Notes: generated by a model from the letters alone, not told the origin. A stretch of DNA of 64,000 bases from Sepioteuthis lessoniana (GCA_963585895.1 CAUZXS010002423.1:1-64000), one strand, 5' to 3'; positions 53,916 through 64,000 are shown, counted from the stretch's first letter. Numbers and translations are program-made.

Positions 53916-54735
53916 GAAGCTGATAAAACAGCAACAGAAGTTTCAACAACCATAACAACAATATGAAAAGCAAAAGAAGTTTCAACAACTACAACAACAA
54001 TATGAAGAGCAACAGAAGTTTCAACAAGCACAACAACAATATGAAGTGCAAAGAAAGTTTCAACAACCACAACAACAATATGAAGTGCAATGGAAATTTT
54101 CAACAACCACAACAATATGAAGTGCAAAGAAAGTTTCAACAAGTACAACAACAATATGAAGTGCAATGGAAGTTTCAACAACTACAACAACAATATGAAG
54201 TGCAAAGAAAGTTTCAACAACCACAACAACAATATGAAGTGCAATGGAAATTTTCAACAACCACAACAATATGAAGTGCAAAGAAAGTTTCAACAAGCAC
54301 AATAATATGAAGTGCAACGGAAGTTTCAACCACAACAACAACAATATGAAGTGCAATGGAAGTTTCAACCACAACAACAACAATATGAAGTGCAATGGAA
54401 GTTTCAACCACAACAACAACAATATGAAGTGCAATGGAAGTTTCAACCACAACAACAACAATATAAAGTGCAACGGAAGTTTCAACCACTACAACAACAA
54501 TATGAAGCGCAACAGAAGTTTCAACAAGCACAACAACAATATGAAGTGCAATGGAAGTTTCAACAACCACAACAACAATATGAAGTGCAACAGGAGTTTC
54601 AACCACTACAACAACAATATGAAGAGCAACAGGAGTTTCAACAATCACAACAATATGAAGGCAATGGAAGTTTCATCGGTCACAACAACAATCTGAAGAA
54701 ATCTTGTTGTACCAACAAGAACAACAATTTAAAAT
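53916..54735 (+). pseudogene. Gag N-terminal glutamine-rich minisatellite
   Basis: About 21 units of 33-39 bp encode variants of QQQYEVQ(W/R)KFQQ(P/A). Two other frames stay open because most units are multiples of three, and shifts in unit length move the sense between frames (53963 and 54312). Family members have a short Gln-rich coiled stretch here, so this is likely an expansion. It ends near a Cys-containing stretch (LYQQEQQFKMLEL). Confidence 0.75.
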
Positions 54736-54904
54736 GTTGGAGCTATGCAGTAAAAATAAGACTGACAAAAACATGTTTACATTTTCCCAGGATGACATTG
54801 TAAATGCAGTATTTGAGTTTGTGTACAACCTGGAAAAAATCATTTTCTTCATATTCTTATTTATGCTGTTATATTTGAAAATGATTGTCACTGTTGGAGC
54901 AGTA

Positions 54905-55172
54905 TTTTTCTTGCTTCCCACTAGGCAGGATTTGACACAAGGTCATTTTATAGTAGGGGTTGGCGACGGGATAGGTCGCACACAAGCCATGACTGATGTG
55001 CTTGCTGGACAATGCTGGTCATAGGATCACAAATGTATGATGTCATCTACGCTAGTCTTTGCCAAGTCTCCTGGCATATATGCCAGGTGACCTTGCTGGT
55101 CACAGCTTCACTAGACCCGGTCGTCTAGAGCTTATGCTTGTCATTGATCCTTCATCCAGCAGAAAGTGGCCC
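54905..55172 (-). mobile_element. SINE-F-like insertion in gag
   Basis: TCTTGCTTCCCACTAGGCAGG and TTTGACACAAGGTCATTTTATAG match the SINE-F tail on the minus strand; right part (CACTAGACCCGGTCGTCTAGAGC) resembles the F body. The middle is diverged. Confidence 0.6.
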
Positions 55173-55284
55173 AGGTGGAGCCAGAGGCCAAAAAATTGTT
55201 GGAGTGACAAAAAAAGATCCAGTTGCTATTAAGGAAAGTGAGTGTCGGCGATTATACGAATATACAAAATTTGTAAATTAGATA

Positions 55285-55830
55285 TTGCCAAAGAGACCTG
55301 GTGAGTCATCTTTTGATAATACTGTTTTGTTATTGTCTGAGGTATTTAACCGAAGGACATCTTTACTTCACAGATGGTGGAAATGTATGAATCTTGTAAA
55401 GAAGGATAAACAGGATTTTACAACTTTTGCAAGCATTGTAAACCACAAATGTGAAAATTTTAAATTATCTGAGTTATCAGCTGATTATTTCAAGTCTAAT
55501 TTTTGCTCAGGGATTGACATCAGCTAAAGATACTGAAATAAGATGAAGGATATTATATAAATTAGAATACAAACCTAATTTAACCCTTCAAGTGATTGTG
55601 GATGAATACAAAAGAATTATTAAAAGATATTGAAGAAAATGGCGTTTCAGACATTCAACATCTATGTAAAAAAAATATCAAATCGCAAGAAAAAATATTT
55701 TTTTTAACTCTTAACGCCTGCTTCGCTTGAGGAGGGTTACATTTTATTAGGGATTGTCCATGTAAAAATAAAAATGCTTTAGATGTGACAAAGTTGTAGA
55801 GTAAAATTCAAAAAAGAAAGTTAAAAACAA
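55285..55830 (+). pseudogene. Gag core and zinc knuckle remnant
   Basis: Frame 55285-55527 reads VFNRRTSLLHRWWKCMNL, QDFTTFASIVNHKCENFKL and ELSADYFKSNF, resembling the gag of K02A2.6-type gypsy elements. Later fragments include a half zinc knuckle KCFRCDKV near 55778. Stops at 55526 and after. Such gag proteins form the particle and bind RNA. Confidence 0.7.
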
Positions 55831-55879
55831 AATAAATAAAAATTCCGTGGATAGTGCAAATGTAATGAATGATTTCCAA

Positions 55880-56060
55880 ATAAGGAAATACATGCAAATT
55901 AAAATGTTTAACAAAAATATTAAATTTCAATCTGACACAGGAGCCAATGTAAATATGATAAGCACACATACTTGGAAAAAATTCGGTAATATCACCTATC
56001 TCTGACTAAAAAAGCAGCAAATGGCATGACTGGACAAAAATTACTTTTTGAGAGTTTTTT
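55880..56060 (+). pseudogene. Retrotransposon aspartic protease fragment
   Basis: The frame gives FQSDTGANVNMIS around 55925-55965, with the DTGA active-site motif of retroviral-type aspartic proteases. The remainder is shifted and broken. Confidence 0.72.
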
Positions 56061-56228
56061 TTTTTAAATATAACTTTTAATGGTAAAACGAAAAAATTAA
56101 AGACATTCATTATGAATAATACAAATAATTTATTCGACACTGACTAGATGGAATATTTTGACCTTTGGGATATGCCAATAAATTCATTTTGTAAAAAAGT
56201 GGAGGGTTTTTCTAATGACACAGAAAAA

Positions 56229-56229
<1 letters not shown>

Positions 56230-56266
<37 letters not shown>
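56230..56266. repeat. Poly-A run inside pol
   Basis: About 36 consecutive A with one T-side boundary; a likely expansion or inserted tail within the linker before RT. Confidence 0.85.
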
Positions 56267-56592
56267 AAAAAGTATATTTCAATAAGTTTTTTTTTCTAGT
56301 GGTTTAAAAAGATGTAAAAAAATGTTTGCCAAATTTGAATTGAAAAAGAAATGTTGTGCCAGTATTTAAACCCAAAACAATGTGCCATTGACAGCATTGA
56401 ACTAGATAAACAAGGAATTAGATAATCTGGAAAATATGGGTATAATATCAAAAGTTGAATACAGCAACTGGGCCTCCCCTGTACTTTACATTAAAAAGCT
56501 GTCAAAAGAGATATACATAGGTGAAAATTTTTTTTTGAATGATACTCTTAAAACTTATTGTTACCCTCTTCCTCGTCCCCAAGAGATTTTTG

Positions 56593-56812
56593 CAAAGATC
56601 CATAGTAAGTAAAGTTGGCGACCATAGTCTAGGGTGACCCGAAGGGTCCCATTTTCGATAGCTACTACACCATGGTGTGTGGGAGGGCGCTACTCCTTCC
56701 CTGGGTTGCTCCACTTTACCCTTGATCCATACCTTATAATGCTGAGTGTTAAGCAAGGAGGCATCAAGTACCATTTTTTTTAGTCTTTGGTATGATTCGA
56801 CAAAGATCCATA
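56593..56812 (-). mobile_element. SINE-A copy 12, truncated, in RT
   Basis: Body 56605-56800, lacking the promoter head. CAAAGATCCATA repeats perfectly at 56593-56604 and 56801-56812. Removing it restores the collinearity of the RT frame. Confidence 0.92.
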
Positions 56813-56934
56813 ATTGAACAATTTTCTCAAAGTTTGATTTAAGCAACGTGTATCTGGCAATCTTGGTAGATGACGAATGTTCGAAACTTCTAACCATTAA
56901 CTCTTAAAAGGATTTTAAAGATTTAATAGGTTGG

Positions 56935-57278
56935 CTTTTGGGATTTGCTTGGTTTTTTTATTTAATGGCATATCAACCTTCATAAGTTATTTAATGCCAA
57001 AGCCATCCTTCTAGAAAAACAGTAGTGGTACTATTCAACCTACACCTGGGGGTGGGTATAAGAAAGTTCATACCTTTCTCAAGGGTATTAGTTCGAAAGT
57101 AAACCTAACAGCATGACTGGAGTTTGAACTTGCTTAACTACAGTTCTGCAGCATTGGGTGCCCCATTTATTTGGTCCTTGTGCCATATCTAAGCAAAAAG
57201 CTTAGTAAATTACTACTATGGTTCTGCAGTCCAGCACTTTAACCATTACACCATGAGGACACCATCCCTTTTGGGATT
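56935..57278 (-). mobile_element. SINE-B in RT, itself carrying SINE-H
   Basis: CTTTTGGGATT repeats perfectly at 56935-56945 and 57268-57278. SINE-B occupies 56946-57151 and 57215-57267. The gap is a SINE-H tail. The SINE-B head ends ATTACACCATGAGGACACC (minus: GGTGTCCTCATGGTGTAATGG). Confidence 0.92.
57137..57229 (-). mobile_element. SINE-H tail inserted in SINE-B
   Basis: 57152-57214 reads TTGGGTGCCCCATTTA...CCTTGTGCCATATCTAAGC and GCTTAGTAAATTAC, matching 26733-26778 in plus orientation. Flanks ACTACAGTTCTGCAG (57137-57151) and ACTATGGTTCTGCAG (57215-57229) differ at two positions. The reading orientation is plus; it is 5' truncated. The minus call refers to the host SINE-B. Confidence 0.78.
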
Positions 57279-57619
57279 AAAGTTGCACCTGGAATATTTC
57301 AACAGGTAATGGACGCAATATTAACTGGACTTGAATTTGATACTGCTTATTTCGACAACATTTTGATTAATAAAGTGAAAATAAACAACACAGCCAACAC
57401 GTATTGGAAGTATTCAGAAGAATAAAGGAAAATGGATTTAAACTAAAAGACGAAAAATTACAGTCTTTTTCTAACAAAAATTAAAATATTTGGGACAAAT
57501 CATTATGTAAATGGTAAGAAGCCAGATCCTATAAAATCCTATGCAAGACGACACGGAATCTACTAGTAACACTGGCTGAAATTAAAAGTAAAGCACTGGA
57601 CGGTACTTCTATCAAGGAA

Positions 57620-58340
57620 GTAAAAGAAAGATTAAAACATAAAATCAGACAATATATTCTCTATTAGTAATGAAGTGCTGATGTTTGGTGAAAAAGTGGT
57701 GGTGCTGGTGTCACTCCAAAAAATAAATCTAAAAAGAATTTCACACAGGTTATCCGAACATCTCCAGGATGAAGTCATTAATACGAAGTTACGCATATTA
57801 AGTAGAATGAACAAAGACATTGAGGAAATCATAAAATTATGCAATGTTTGTGCCTTAACAGCGAAATCACCACCTGTTTAATCCGTAGCCGAAAACTAAC
57901 ACACTGTGGTCACGTATACATGTAGATTTTGCTGGACCACTGAATGGAGTGTATTACCTCATTATCATGGACAGTTTTTGAAAGTGGCCAGAAATTCTAA
58001 AATGTAAAAAATAAAAAGTGACCACTAATACAGTCATAAATTTTTTACATGAGATTTTAGTGTATTTGGTTGTATTATATCGGACAATCGAAGCCAGCTT
58101 ACAGCTAAAGAGTTGCAAACTTTTTGCAGTAGAACATAAAAATTGCTCCCTACCACCCAAGAAGTAACGGGATGGCAGAAAGATTTGTGGATACGTTTAA
58201 AAAAGCTCCAAGAAAGGCTAATAGCAGTTCAACAGAAGCAGTGATACAGCAATTTTTACAAGCGTATCAAGTAACACATACCCTCATGCAGTTTTTAAAA
58301 TGACACCCAGAGAACTTTAGTTCACAAGGAAGATAAGGTC
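57620..58340 (+). pseudogene. Integrase fragments
   Basis: HHCC zinc-binding remnant (HRLSEH ... CNVCALTAKSPP) at 57735-57880, then RIHVDFAGPLNGVYYLIIMDSF-type core at 57912-57980, and later APYHPRSNGMAERFVDTFKK (58147-58205). PYHPRSNG.AER is the conserved block with the catalytic Glu. Frameshifts and a TGA at DSF-W interrupt it. Confidence 0.82.
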
Positions 58341-58349
58341 TGAGACAAA

Positions 58350-59025
58350 TTGCTGCCAACTAAAAAGAAAATGGAAACAACTGAAATCAGATTGGTTAAT
58401 AATTATTTCAGATCTAGAGAAAAAGTATATTTTTGCATGTACAGATATGGGAAAGAACATTGGGAGAGAGGTGGTATTGACAAACGGATCGAAAGATTAA
58501 TATACCACATAAAAGTTGGCGACCTCAGTCGAGGGTGACCCAAAGGCTCCCTTTACAATAGCTACTACACTGAGGTGTAGGGAAGGGTGTTACTCGTTTC
58601 CCTGGATTGCTCTACTTTACCTTTGATCCTTACCTTATAATGCTGAGTGTTAAGCAAGGCGGCATTAAGTACCATTTTTTGATCTGAGTCTTTGGTATGA
58701 CTCAACCCGGGAGTGAACCCAGTCTCCCAGACCATTGGCAAACACTCTACTCATTAGGCCAATGATCCAGTTACCAAATAAAGGGTGCTAATTAGTTGTA
58801 TAAAAGGCACCTACACCAAATAAAAAAGATAGATCAAAGAAGAAAATACCAATGAAGAACCTATGGAGGTTTTCTTCGATTTTTTCGATGTACCAGTTAC
58901 TGAAACAGCTCCAGAAACGAGGCAATCAAGCAAAAGAAAACAGCGACCTTCAGAAATATTAGAGGTGAACCATAAACAGAAAAGGTATGACTCCTAAGGG
59001 GATTAAACCTCAAAAGGGGAGATGT
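58350..59025 (+). pseudogene. Gypsy pol C-terminal tail, split by SINE-A
   Basis: LLPTKKKMETTEIR, REKVYFCMYRYGKEHWERGG and DKRIERLIYH (58350-58512) are the post-core domain; after the SINE-A, FFDVPVTETAPETRQSSKRK and EVNHKQKRYDS end the frame (58880-58995). Then comes the 3' LTR start at 59026, preceded by purine-rich AAAAGGGGAGA, a likely polypurine tract (59012-59023). Confidence 0.75.
58503..58782 (-). mobile_element. SINE-A copy 13 in the pol tail
   Basis: Body 58514-58771. TACCACATAAA (58503-58513) and TACCAAATAAA (58772-58782) agree at 10 of 11 bases. Confidence 0.9.
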
Positions 59026-60255
59026 CATATACAACTTAAAGACAAGATAACGGAATCTTCTGTTTCCTATGAATAGCAAACCCTCAGAGGAGAGAGGAGA
59101 ATGAACATTGCTAATCAAGTCACACTCCAGTCATGTTTCATGCTTCATGCATCTTGGTCATTTGGCTTTGTCACATTGGTCAAATCCACCTAATATGGAT
59201 GCTGGGAAGCCTGCATACGTGTCATGCATGCTAAGACCATCTCTCATTGAGCATCAGGGTCCATCCTCCCAGGTTCTAACCCTCCTTAGAGGTGCAATTT
59301 GATAAACCTAGCACCTCTAAGGAGAGTTAGAACCTGAGGCAATTCCTTTTTAGGGGAATGCCAACAGGGCCCAAGGCATTTTTGTAGTCGGCAGATGTGT
59401 CTGGACTTCAGCTCTACACCCAAACCCACCTTAAAAAGGTCTTATGCAACACTCATGTGTTAGGTGGGGCACTTGACAAATATCAACGAGATTTGAAAAT
59501 TGAGTCACACTCTAGCCATGTTTCTCGTTACATGGTTTGGTTAATGTAGCTTGGTCACTTGTCTTCCTCACATCAGTCAAAGCTGCCTAATATGGATACA
59601 GGGAAGCTAGCATTCAGGTAATGTGCACTTAGACTGGCTCTCTTCAAGCCTCAGGGGGCTGTCCCCAGGCTTTCACCTGCTTCAGCAGGGTCAGGTTTAT
59701 CATTTGGCACCAGGTGCCTTTTTTTTTTAAGGGAATGACAATGCAGCTCAATGCATTTTTAGAACTGGCCGCACATTTGAGCTTCAGCTTGTGCTTGGCC
59801 TCCCTACATTAGAAAAGGTCATGTGCAACACTTTGCTTTGTTGAGGAGACGAAGAAATCAACGAGCCTCGCGATTCGGGTCACACTCTGGCCATGTTTCA
59901 CATTGCATGGATCAATTCATGTGGCTTGGTCGTGTGTCTTCATTACATTAGTCAAGGCCACCTGACACATTTGCAAAGGAAGCCAAGTATTTGTGTCGGA
60001 TGGCTGAGACCAACAATGCCTTTGGCCTGAGAGGGCCGTCATCCCAGGCTTTCACTTGCTTTGGTAGAGTTAAATTTATGCCTTGTGCCTAAGGTGCTCC
60101 TTTTTAGAGTTATGCTGACAGAGCTTAAGGCATTTTTGGAACCAGCCTTGCAGTTGAGCTTTGGCTTGTGCCAGGCCTCCTCCCCACATTAAAAAAGACC
60201 ATGTGCCAAACTTTGTCTTGGTAGGGAGACGAACAAATACCAATGAGACTTGTGA
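59026..60255 (+). repeat. 3' LTR region with three tandem E units
   Basis: TGTCATATAC start, then E units at about 59098-59487, 59488-59874 and 59875-60255, each with TCACACTC(C/T)(A/G)GCCATGTTTC, CAGGCTTTCA(C), GCATTTTT and (C/T)(C/T)ATGTGC(A/C)A(C/A)ACT(T/C). Unit length is about 385 bp. The hairpin at 59271-59335 is only in the first. Confidence 0.75.
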
Positions 60256-60439
60256 AATCTAGTAGTCAAATAATGATTGTCCGTTCATAGTATCTTGCGT
60301 AGAAAAACTTATTTTCATTTCAAACAACTTGATTTGCTTTTCTTCTTCTGTTAACTCGAATATACAAGTTACAACAATAATCATAACTTTTTATATTTTC
60401 AATATTCCACAGCAACAAATTTTTTAATTGCATTTTCAA

Positions 60440-61320
60440 AATTTCTTCATTATAATCATTTGTTTGCATACAGTTATATAGTTTTTCTATTTAATACTAA
60501 AAATTCATAATTTTTCTGTGGTTCAAGTAACTATTCCTACTTAATAATAATCATTTGTTTGCACCCAGTTATATGGTTTTAAGTATTCTTATCTAATACT
60601 AATAATTTTATGGTTTCAAGTAAATATTCCTATTTAAAAATAATCATTTGTTTGCACCCAGTTATATGGTTTTAAGTATTCTTATCTAATACGAATAATC
60701 TTATGGTTTCAAGTAAATATTCCTATTCAAAAATAATAATTTGTTTGCGCACAGTTATATGGTTTCAAGTATTCCTACCCCAAATTAATACTTTTCAAAC
60801 AATATTAATAAATATACTGAGTGTAGGAAACTGAATCAGTGATCTGAATTCAAATCCTTGTCAAGGGTGTTTGCATTTCATTTTGTGCTAATGTCCTTGT
60901 GAAAGGCATGAATCCATCTGTTCTCCTTCCATCTATGGGTAAATAGTAGAGCAGCCTGGGTTCTTTAGTTTTGGTTAAGCAACTTATCTAGGAGAAAAAC
61001 TGAATTCAAACCAGCTCCAGTCCACTTAAAATGGAAGAGGGGCTGGGTAAATACATACTAATAATTATCAAAACATCTAGTTGACCCATAGATGGAACTC
61101 TAATATATATTACCACTCCAAGTCATAGTGAACCTGGGAGTAATGGCATTGAAAGGGTATTCCACACACACTAGATCTCCAGAACAGGAGCCATAGACAC
61201 AGTTTAGTACCATACCCCACATTTTAAGGGGTGGAGGTATATTTTGACAGCATCCTCAGCAGAGGATACAGTCATCATATTTTAAGCCATACAGACAGGG
61301 TGAAAACCGAGTCATTAAAA
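60440..61320 (-). mobile_element. D-element variant with duplicated blocks, split by SINE-C
   Basis: 60440-60790 has three copies of TTTGTTTGCACCCAGTTATATGG...AAGTATTC (period about 115 bp). After SINE-C, the core resumes at 61070 (GACCCATAGATGGAACTC, ACCACTCCAAGTCATAGTG). Confidence 0.7.
60825..61057 (+). mobile_element. SINE-C inside D variant
   Basis: Decayed head GTGTAGGAAACTGAATCAGTG, B box GAATTCAAATCCTTG, central CTTGTGAAAGGCATGAATCC, body GGGTAAATAGTAGAGCAGCC, tail GGCTGGGTAAATAC. Confidence 0.78.
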
Positions 61321-61511
61321 TATCTCATGTTACATTTTGAGTACAAATAGAGTCTTTTCAAAAACTTGTTTTCTATTTTTTTTAACTACGGCAGAGGATG
61401 CAATTGATGTGTTCTAAGTGCCACTAACAGGGTGGCATAATTTTTTAACATTTTGTATAATCAGCAGATATATACTAACTTAACACTGCCCTAATAAAGA
61501 GATTTAGTAAA

Positions 61512-61781
61512 CTTATTTATTGTTGGGGGGTGTCCTCGTGGTGTAATGGTTAAAGCAATGGACTGCGGAATCATAGTATGCGAGTTCATACTCCAGTCAC
61601 GCTATTACGTTCACTTTCGGGCAAATACCCTTGGGAAAGGTATGAACCCCCTTATCCTCCCAGCTATGGGTTAAATAGTACCACTACTGTTCTTCTATGA
61701 GAATGGCTTTGGCATTAAATAACCTACAAAGAGTTGATATGCCATTAAACAAAGAAACCAAACCAACCTTATTTATTGTTG
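61512..61781 (+). mobile_element. SINE-B with perfect 14-bp target duplication
   Basis: Body 61526-61767. CTTATTTATTGTTG at 61512-61525 and 61768-61781. All modules present: GGGTGTCCTCGTGGTGTAATGG, B box CGAGTTCATACTCC, CCCTTGGGAAAGGTATGAACC, GTTGATATGCCATTAAAC, AAGAAACCAAACC. Confidence 0.94.
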
Positions 61782-62150
61782 TGGTTGTGTGTCAGCTGAT
61801 GCCATAATGATGAATACAATGAAGACATTCATTGAACAGTAAAAGTCAAAATTACTGTCTTCATCTCACACCATGTTAATTTACAAAGACTTTAGAACAG
61901 GGACAATATTCCCCTTACCAAGAAGATTTACAAATGCCAATTGGATTATTCACATCCTGCAATTAAGCGTTCTGGTCTATCCAGTTATGGCTTTCCTGCT
62001 ATGACCAATCTATAAATATAATAGTAATAAAGCAATAGAGATCATAGTTCTCCACAACTTCTTTTATGGATAGTAGGTTATTTTGTTTCATGGTTTATCA
62101 ACCCTATTGGACTATTTAATGCCAAATCTTTTTTTTTTTTTTTTTTAGAT
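61782..62150. other. Unassigned, with a SINE tail fragment
   Basis: 62080-62130 (TTTCATGGTTTATCAACCC...TTTAATGCCAAATC) is a D-type tail that ends in poly-T (62130-62147) directly before the minisatellite. Confidence 0.5.
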
Positions 62151-62162
62151 ATATGATTTCCT

Positions 62163-63590
62163 ATATTTTGATATATTGGTAGAAATAATTTTCATTAATT
62201 TCATGTGAATTAATAAACTGGTAGAAATAATTTTTTTAATTTCATGTGTATTAATAAACTGGTAGATATAATTTTCATTAATTTCATGTGTATTAATAAA
62301 CTGGTAGAAATAATTTTCATTAATTTCATGTGTATTAATAAACAGGCAAAAATAATTTTCATTATTTTCATGTGTATTAATAAACTGGTAGAAATAGTTT
62401 TCATTAATTTCATGTGTATTAATAAACAGGCAAAAATAATTTTCATTATTTTCATGTGTATTAATAAACAGGCAAAAATAATTTTCATTATTTTCATGTG
62501 TATTAATAAACTGGTAGAAATAGTTTTCATTAATTTCATGTGTATTAATAAACAGGCAAAAATAATTTTCATTATTTTCATGTGTATTAATAAACAGGCA
62601 AAAATAATTTTCATTATTTTCATGTGTATTAATAAACAGGCAAAAATAATTTTCATTATTTTCATGTGTATTAATAAACAGGCAAAAATAATTTTCATTA
62701 TTTTCATGTGTATTAATAAACTGGTAGAAATAGTTTTCATTAATTTCATGTGTATTAATAAACAGGCAAAAATAATTTTCATTATTTTCATGTGTATTAA
62801 TAAACAGGCAAAAATAATTTTCATTATTTTCATGTGTATTAATAAATTGGTAGAAATAGTTTTCATTAATTTCATGTGTATTAATAAACAGGCAAAAATA
62901 ATTTTCATTAATTTCATGTGTATTAATAAACAGGCAAAAATAATTTTCATTATTTTCATGTGTATTAATAAACAGGAAAAAATAATTTTCATTATTTTCA
63001 TGTGTATTAATAAACAGGCAAAAATAATTTTCATTATTTTCATGTGTATTAATAAACTGGTAGAAATAGTTTTCATTAATTTCATGTGTATTAATAAACA
63101 GGCAAAAATAATTTTCATTATTTTCATGTGTATTAATAAACTGGTAGAAATAGTTTTCATTAATTTCATGTGTATTAATAAACAGGCAAAAATAATTTTC
63201 ATTATTTTCATGTGTATTAATAAACTGGTAGAAATAGTTTTCATTAATTTCATGTGTATTAATAAACAGGCAAAAATAATTTTCATTATTTTCATGTGTA
63301 TTAATAAACAGGCAAAAATAATTTTGATTATTTTCATGTGTATTAATAAACTGGTAGAAATAGTTTTTATTAATTTCATGTGTATTAATAAACAGGCAAA
63401 AATAATTTTCATTATTTTCATGTGTATTAATAAACTGGTAGAAATAGTTTTCATTAATTTCATGTGTATTAATAAACTGGTAGAAATAATTTTCCTCAAT
63501 TTCATGTGTATTAATAAACTGGTAGAAATAATTTTCATTAATTTCATGTGTATTAATAAACTGGTAGAAATAATTTTCAATAACTGTTTC
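62163..63590. repeat. 42-bp minisatellite, about 34 units, two interleaved variants
   Basis: Variant 1: TAATAAACTGGTAGAAATA(A/G) plus TTTTCATTAATTTCATGTGTAT. Variant 2: TAATAAACAGGCAAAAATAA plus TTTTCATTATTTTCATGTGTAT. Because 42 is a multiple of 3, frames stay open for about 1.4 kb on both strands and in several phases; none is a gene. Variant order is irregular (1 1 2 1 2 2 1 2 2 2 2 1 ...). Confidence 0.97.
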
Positions 63591-63594
63591 TTTC

Positions 63595-64000
63595 AATTTA
63601 GTTAGCCCTCAGCCACTGCCTTTTTGCAACTATAAGATAAAAGGAGCTTGGACTTGACATGGCTAGTTGATTGATTGGATTAGGCCTCTCCAGCCACCTG
63701 TCAAGTCAAAGTAAGGCCCAAAGTGAAGACTTATAGGACACTTCTTTTATGAAGCCACCACTGTGATAATCTAAAGTATTTTTTTTATAACAGAATTGTC
63801 ATTATCTTCAGCAAAGTTTGAAATAAAACTATTCTTGCTCTCTTTTTACTTGCATTATTTGGAATTCTGAAAATATGTTATGAGAGAAAGAGGGAGTCTT
63901 ACCATGGAATAATAGCAAGTTTGACTAACAAAATATTATAATATATAACACAAATTTTGTTCCTGTATAGTATGTATAATTTCTTAACTACTTATATTGT
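63595..64000. other. Unassigned right edge
   Basis: GCCTCTCCAGCCACCTGTCAAG at 63690 is slightly GC-rich; no gene or repeat family recognised. Confidence 0.4.

Larger units (their letters stand above)
56350..57480 (+). pseudogene. Reverse transcriptase fragments, split by two SINEs
   Basis: Pieces in order: LDNLENMGIISKVEYSNWAS (56415-56475), then YPLPRPQEIFAKIH to 56604, then DLSNVYLAILVDDECSKLL and RFNRLAFGI to 56945, then PGIFQQVMDAILTGLEF and AYFDNILI (57283-57370). AYFDNILI corresponds to the YLDDILI catalytic box with the second Asp replaced by Asn and other changes. SINE-A and SINE-B split the frame exactly at their duplications. Confidence 0.82.
53312..60255 (+). mobile_element. Decayed Ty3/gypsy-type LTR retrotransposon, interrupted by SINEs
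   Basis: It begins TGTCATATAC and the same start recurs at 59026, so both are taken as LTR starts. Between them, in order, are a glutamine-rich gag repeat, gag core, zinc knuckle, protease (DTGA), reverse transcriptase, integrase and a basic C-terminal tail, the Ty3/gypsy order with integrase after RT. Insertions: SINE-F-like 54905-55170, SINE-A 56605-56800, SINE-B (with SINE-H inside) 56946-57267, SINE-A 58514-58771. RNase H appears largely deleted. Stops and frameshifts occur in all domains; the element is dead. Confidence 0.85.

Noticed and set aside
54060..54648. Leu/Val/His-rich minus-strand frames with LHFILLLLWLK-type repeats
   Set aside because: They are the antisense of the gag glutamine-rich minisatellite.
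62163..63590. CRISPR-like array
   Set aside because: Units are contiguous and variable without unique spacers, and the genome is eukaryotic.
62145..63605. Three very long open frames (about 450-480 codons) on both strands
   Set aside because: They follow a 42-bp tandem repeat, whose length is a multiple of three, so frames stay open by arithmetic.

Overview
This is eukaryotic, almost certainly invertebrate animal, DNA. It is AT-rich, full of (CA)n/(TA)n microsatellites and packed with short interspersed elements (SINEs). I find no intact host protein-coding gene, no canonical tRNA gene and no bacterial operon structure. The repeat mix (several tRNA-like SINE families, 5S-rRNA-like SINEs, non-LTR pol fragments with ATG tails, a Ty3/gypsy-type element) fits a lophotrochozoan such as a mollusc, perhaps a cephalopod, but that placement is inference. 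Family names used here (SINE-A, B, C, E, F, H, D-element, LINE-1, LINE-2) are working labels for repeats recognised by comparing copies inside the window. LINE-1 here is not mammalian L1.

Layout. 0-3.5 kb: a SINE-A, microsatellites, an old SINE-C, a D-element and a purine-rich tract. 3.5-8.5 kb: a LINE-2 pol fragment, two small pogo-like inverted-repeat elements, two SINE-F copies (one with a perfect 17-bp duplication) and a LINE-1 tail. 9-20 kb: SINE-C inserted in SINE-A, LINE-1 fragments, a D-element carrying two later insertions, LINE-2 with LINE-1 inside it, and a 5S-like SINE. 20.6-22.9 kb: a decayed transposon-derived protein gene split by a SINE-A and a D-element. 23-39 kb: low-copy DNA with scattered SINEs, a nearly open LINE-1 C-terminal fragment, a 5S-like dimer, a possible solo LTR and an inverted-repeat MITE. 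39-52 kb: dense SINE/D/LINE-1 mosaics, including a tail-to-tail LINE-1 pair and a chimeric SINE-B/SINE-C with a perfect 17-bp duplication. 52.3 kb: a mariner remnant. 53.3-60.3 kb: one decayed Ty3/gypsy-type retrotransposon with recognisable LTR starts, a glutamine-rich minisatellite in gag, zinc knuckle, protease, reverse transcriptase and integrase, broken by at least four SINE insertions, one of which carries a further SINE. 62.2-63.6 kb: a 42-bp minisatellite of about 34 units.

The main biological story is a modular SINE network. Families with different heads (tRNA-like and 5S-like) carry related 3' tails (CCTTGTGYCA..., ending near GTAAATTA or GACAAATA). SINE-B and SINE-C share a central domain, and SINE-B and the D-element share a different tail. 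One mobilised chimera (47.7-48.0 kb) shows this shuffling directly. Target-site duplications of 8 to 19 bp, read directly here, give the relative order of many insertions.
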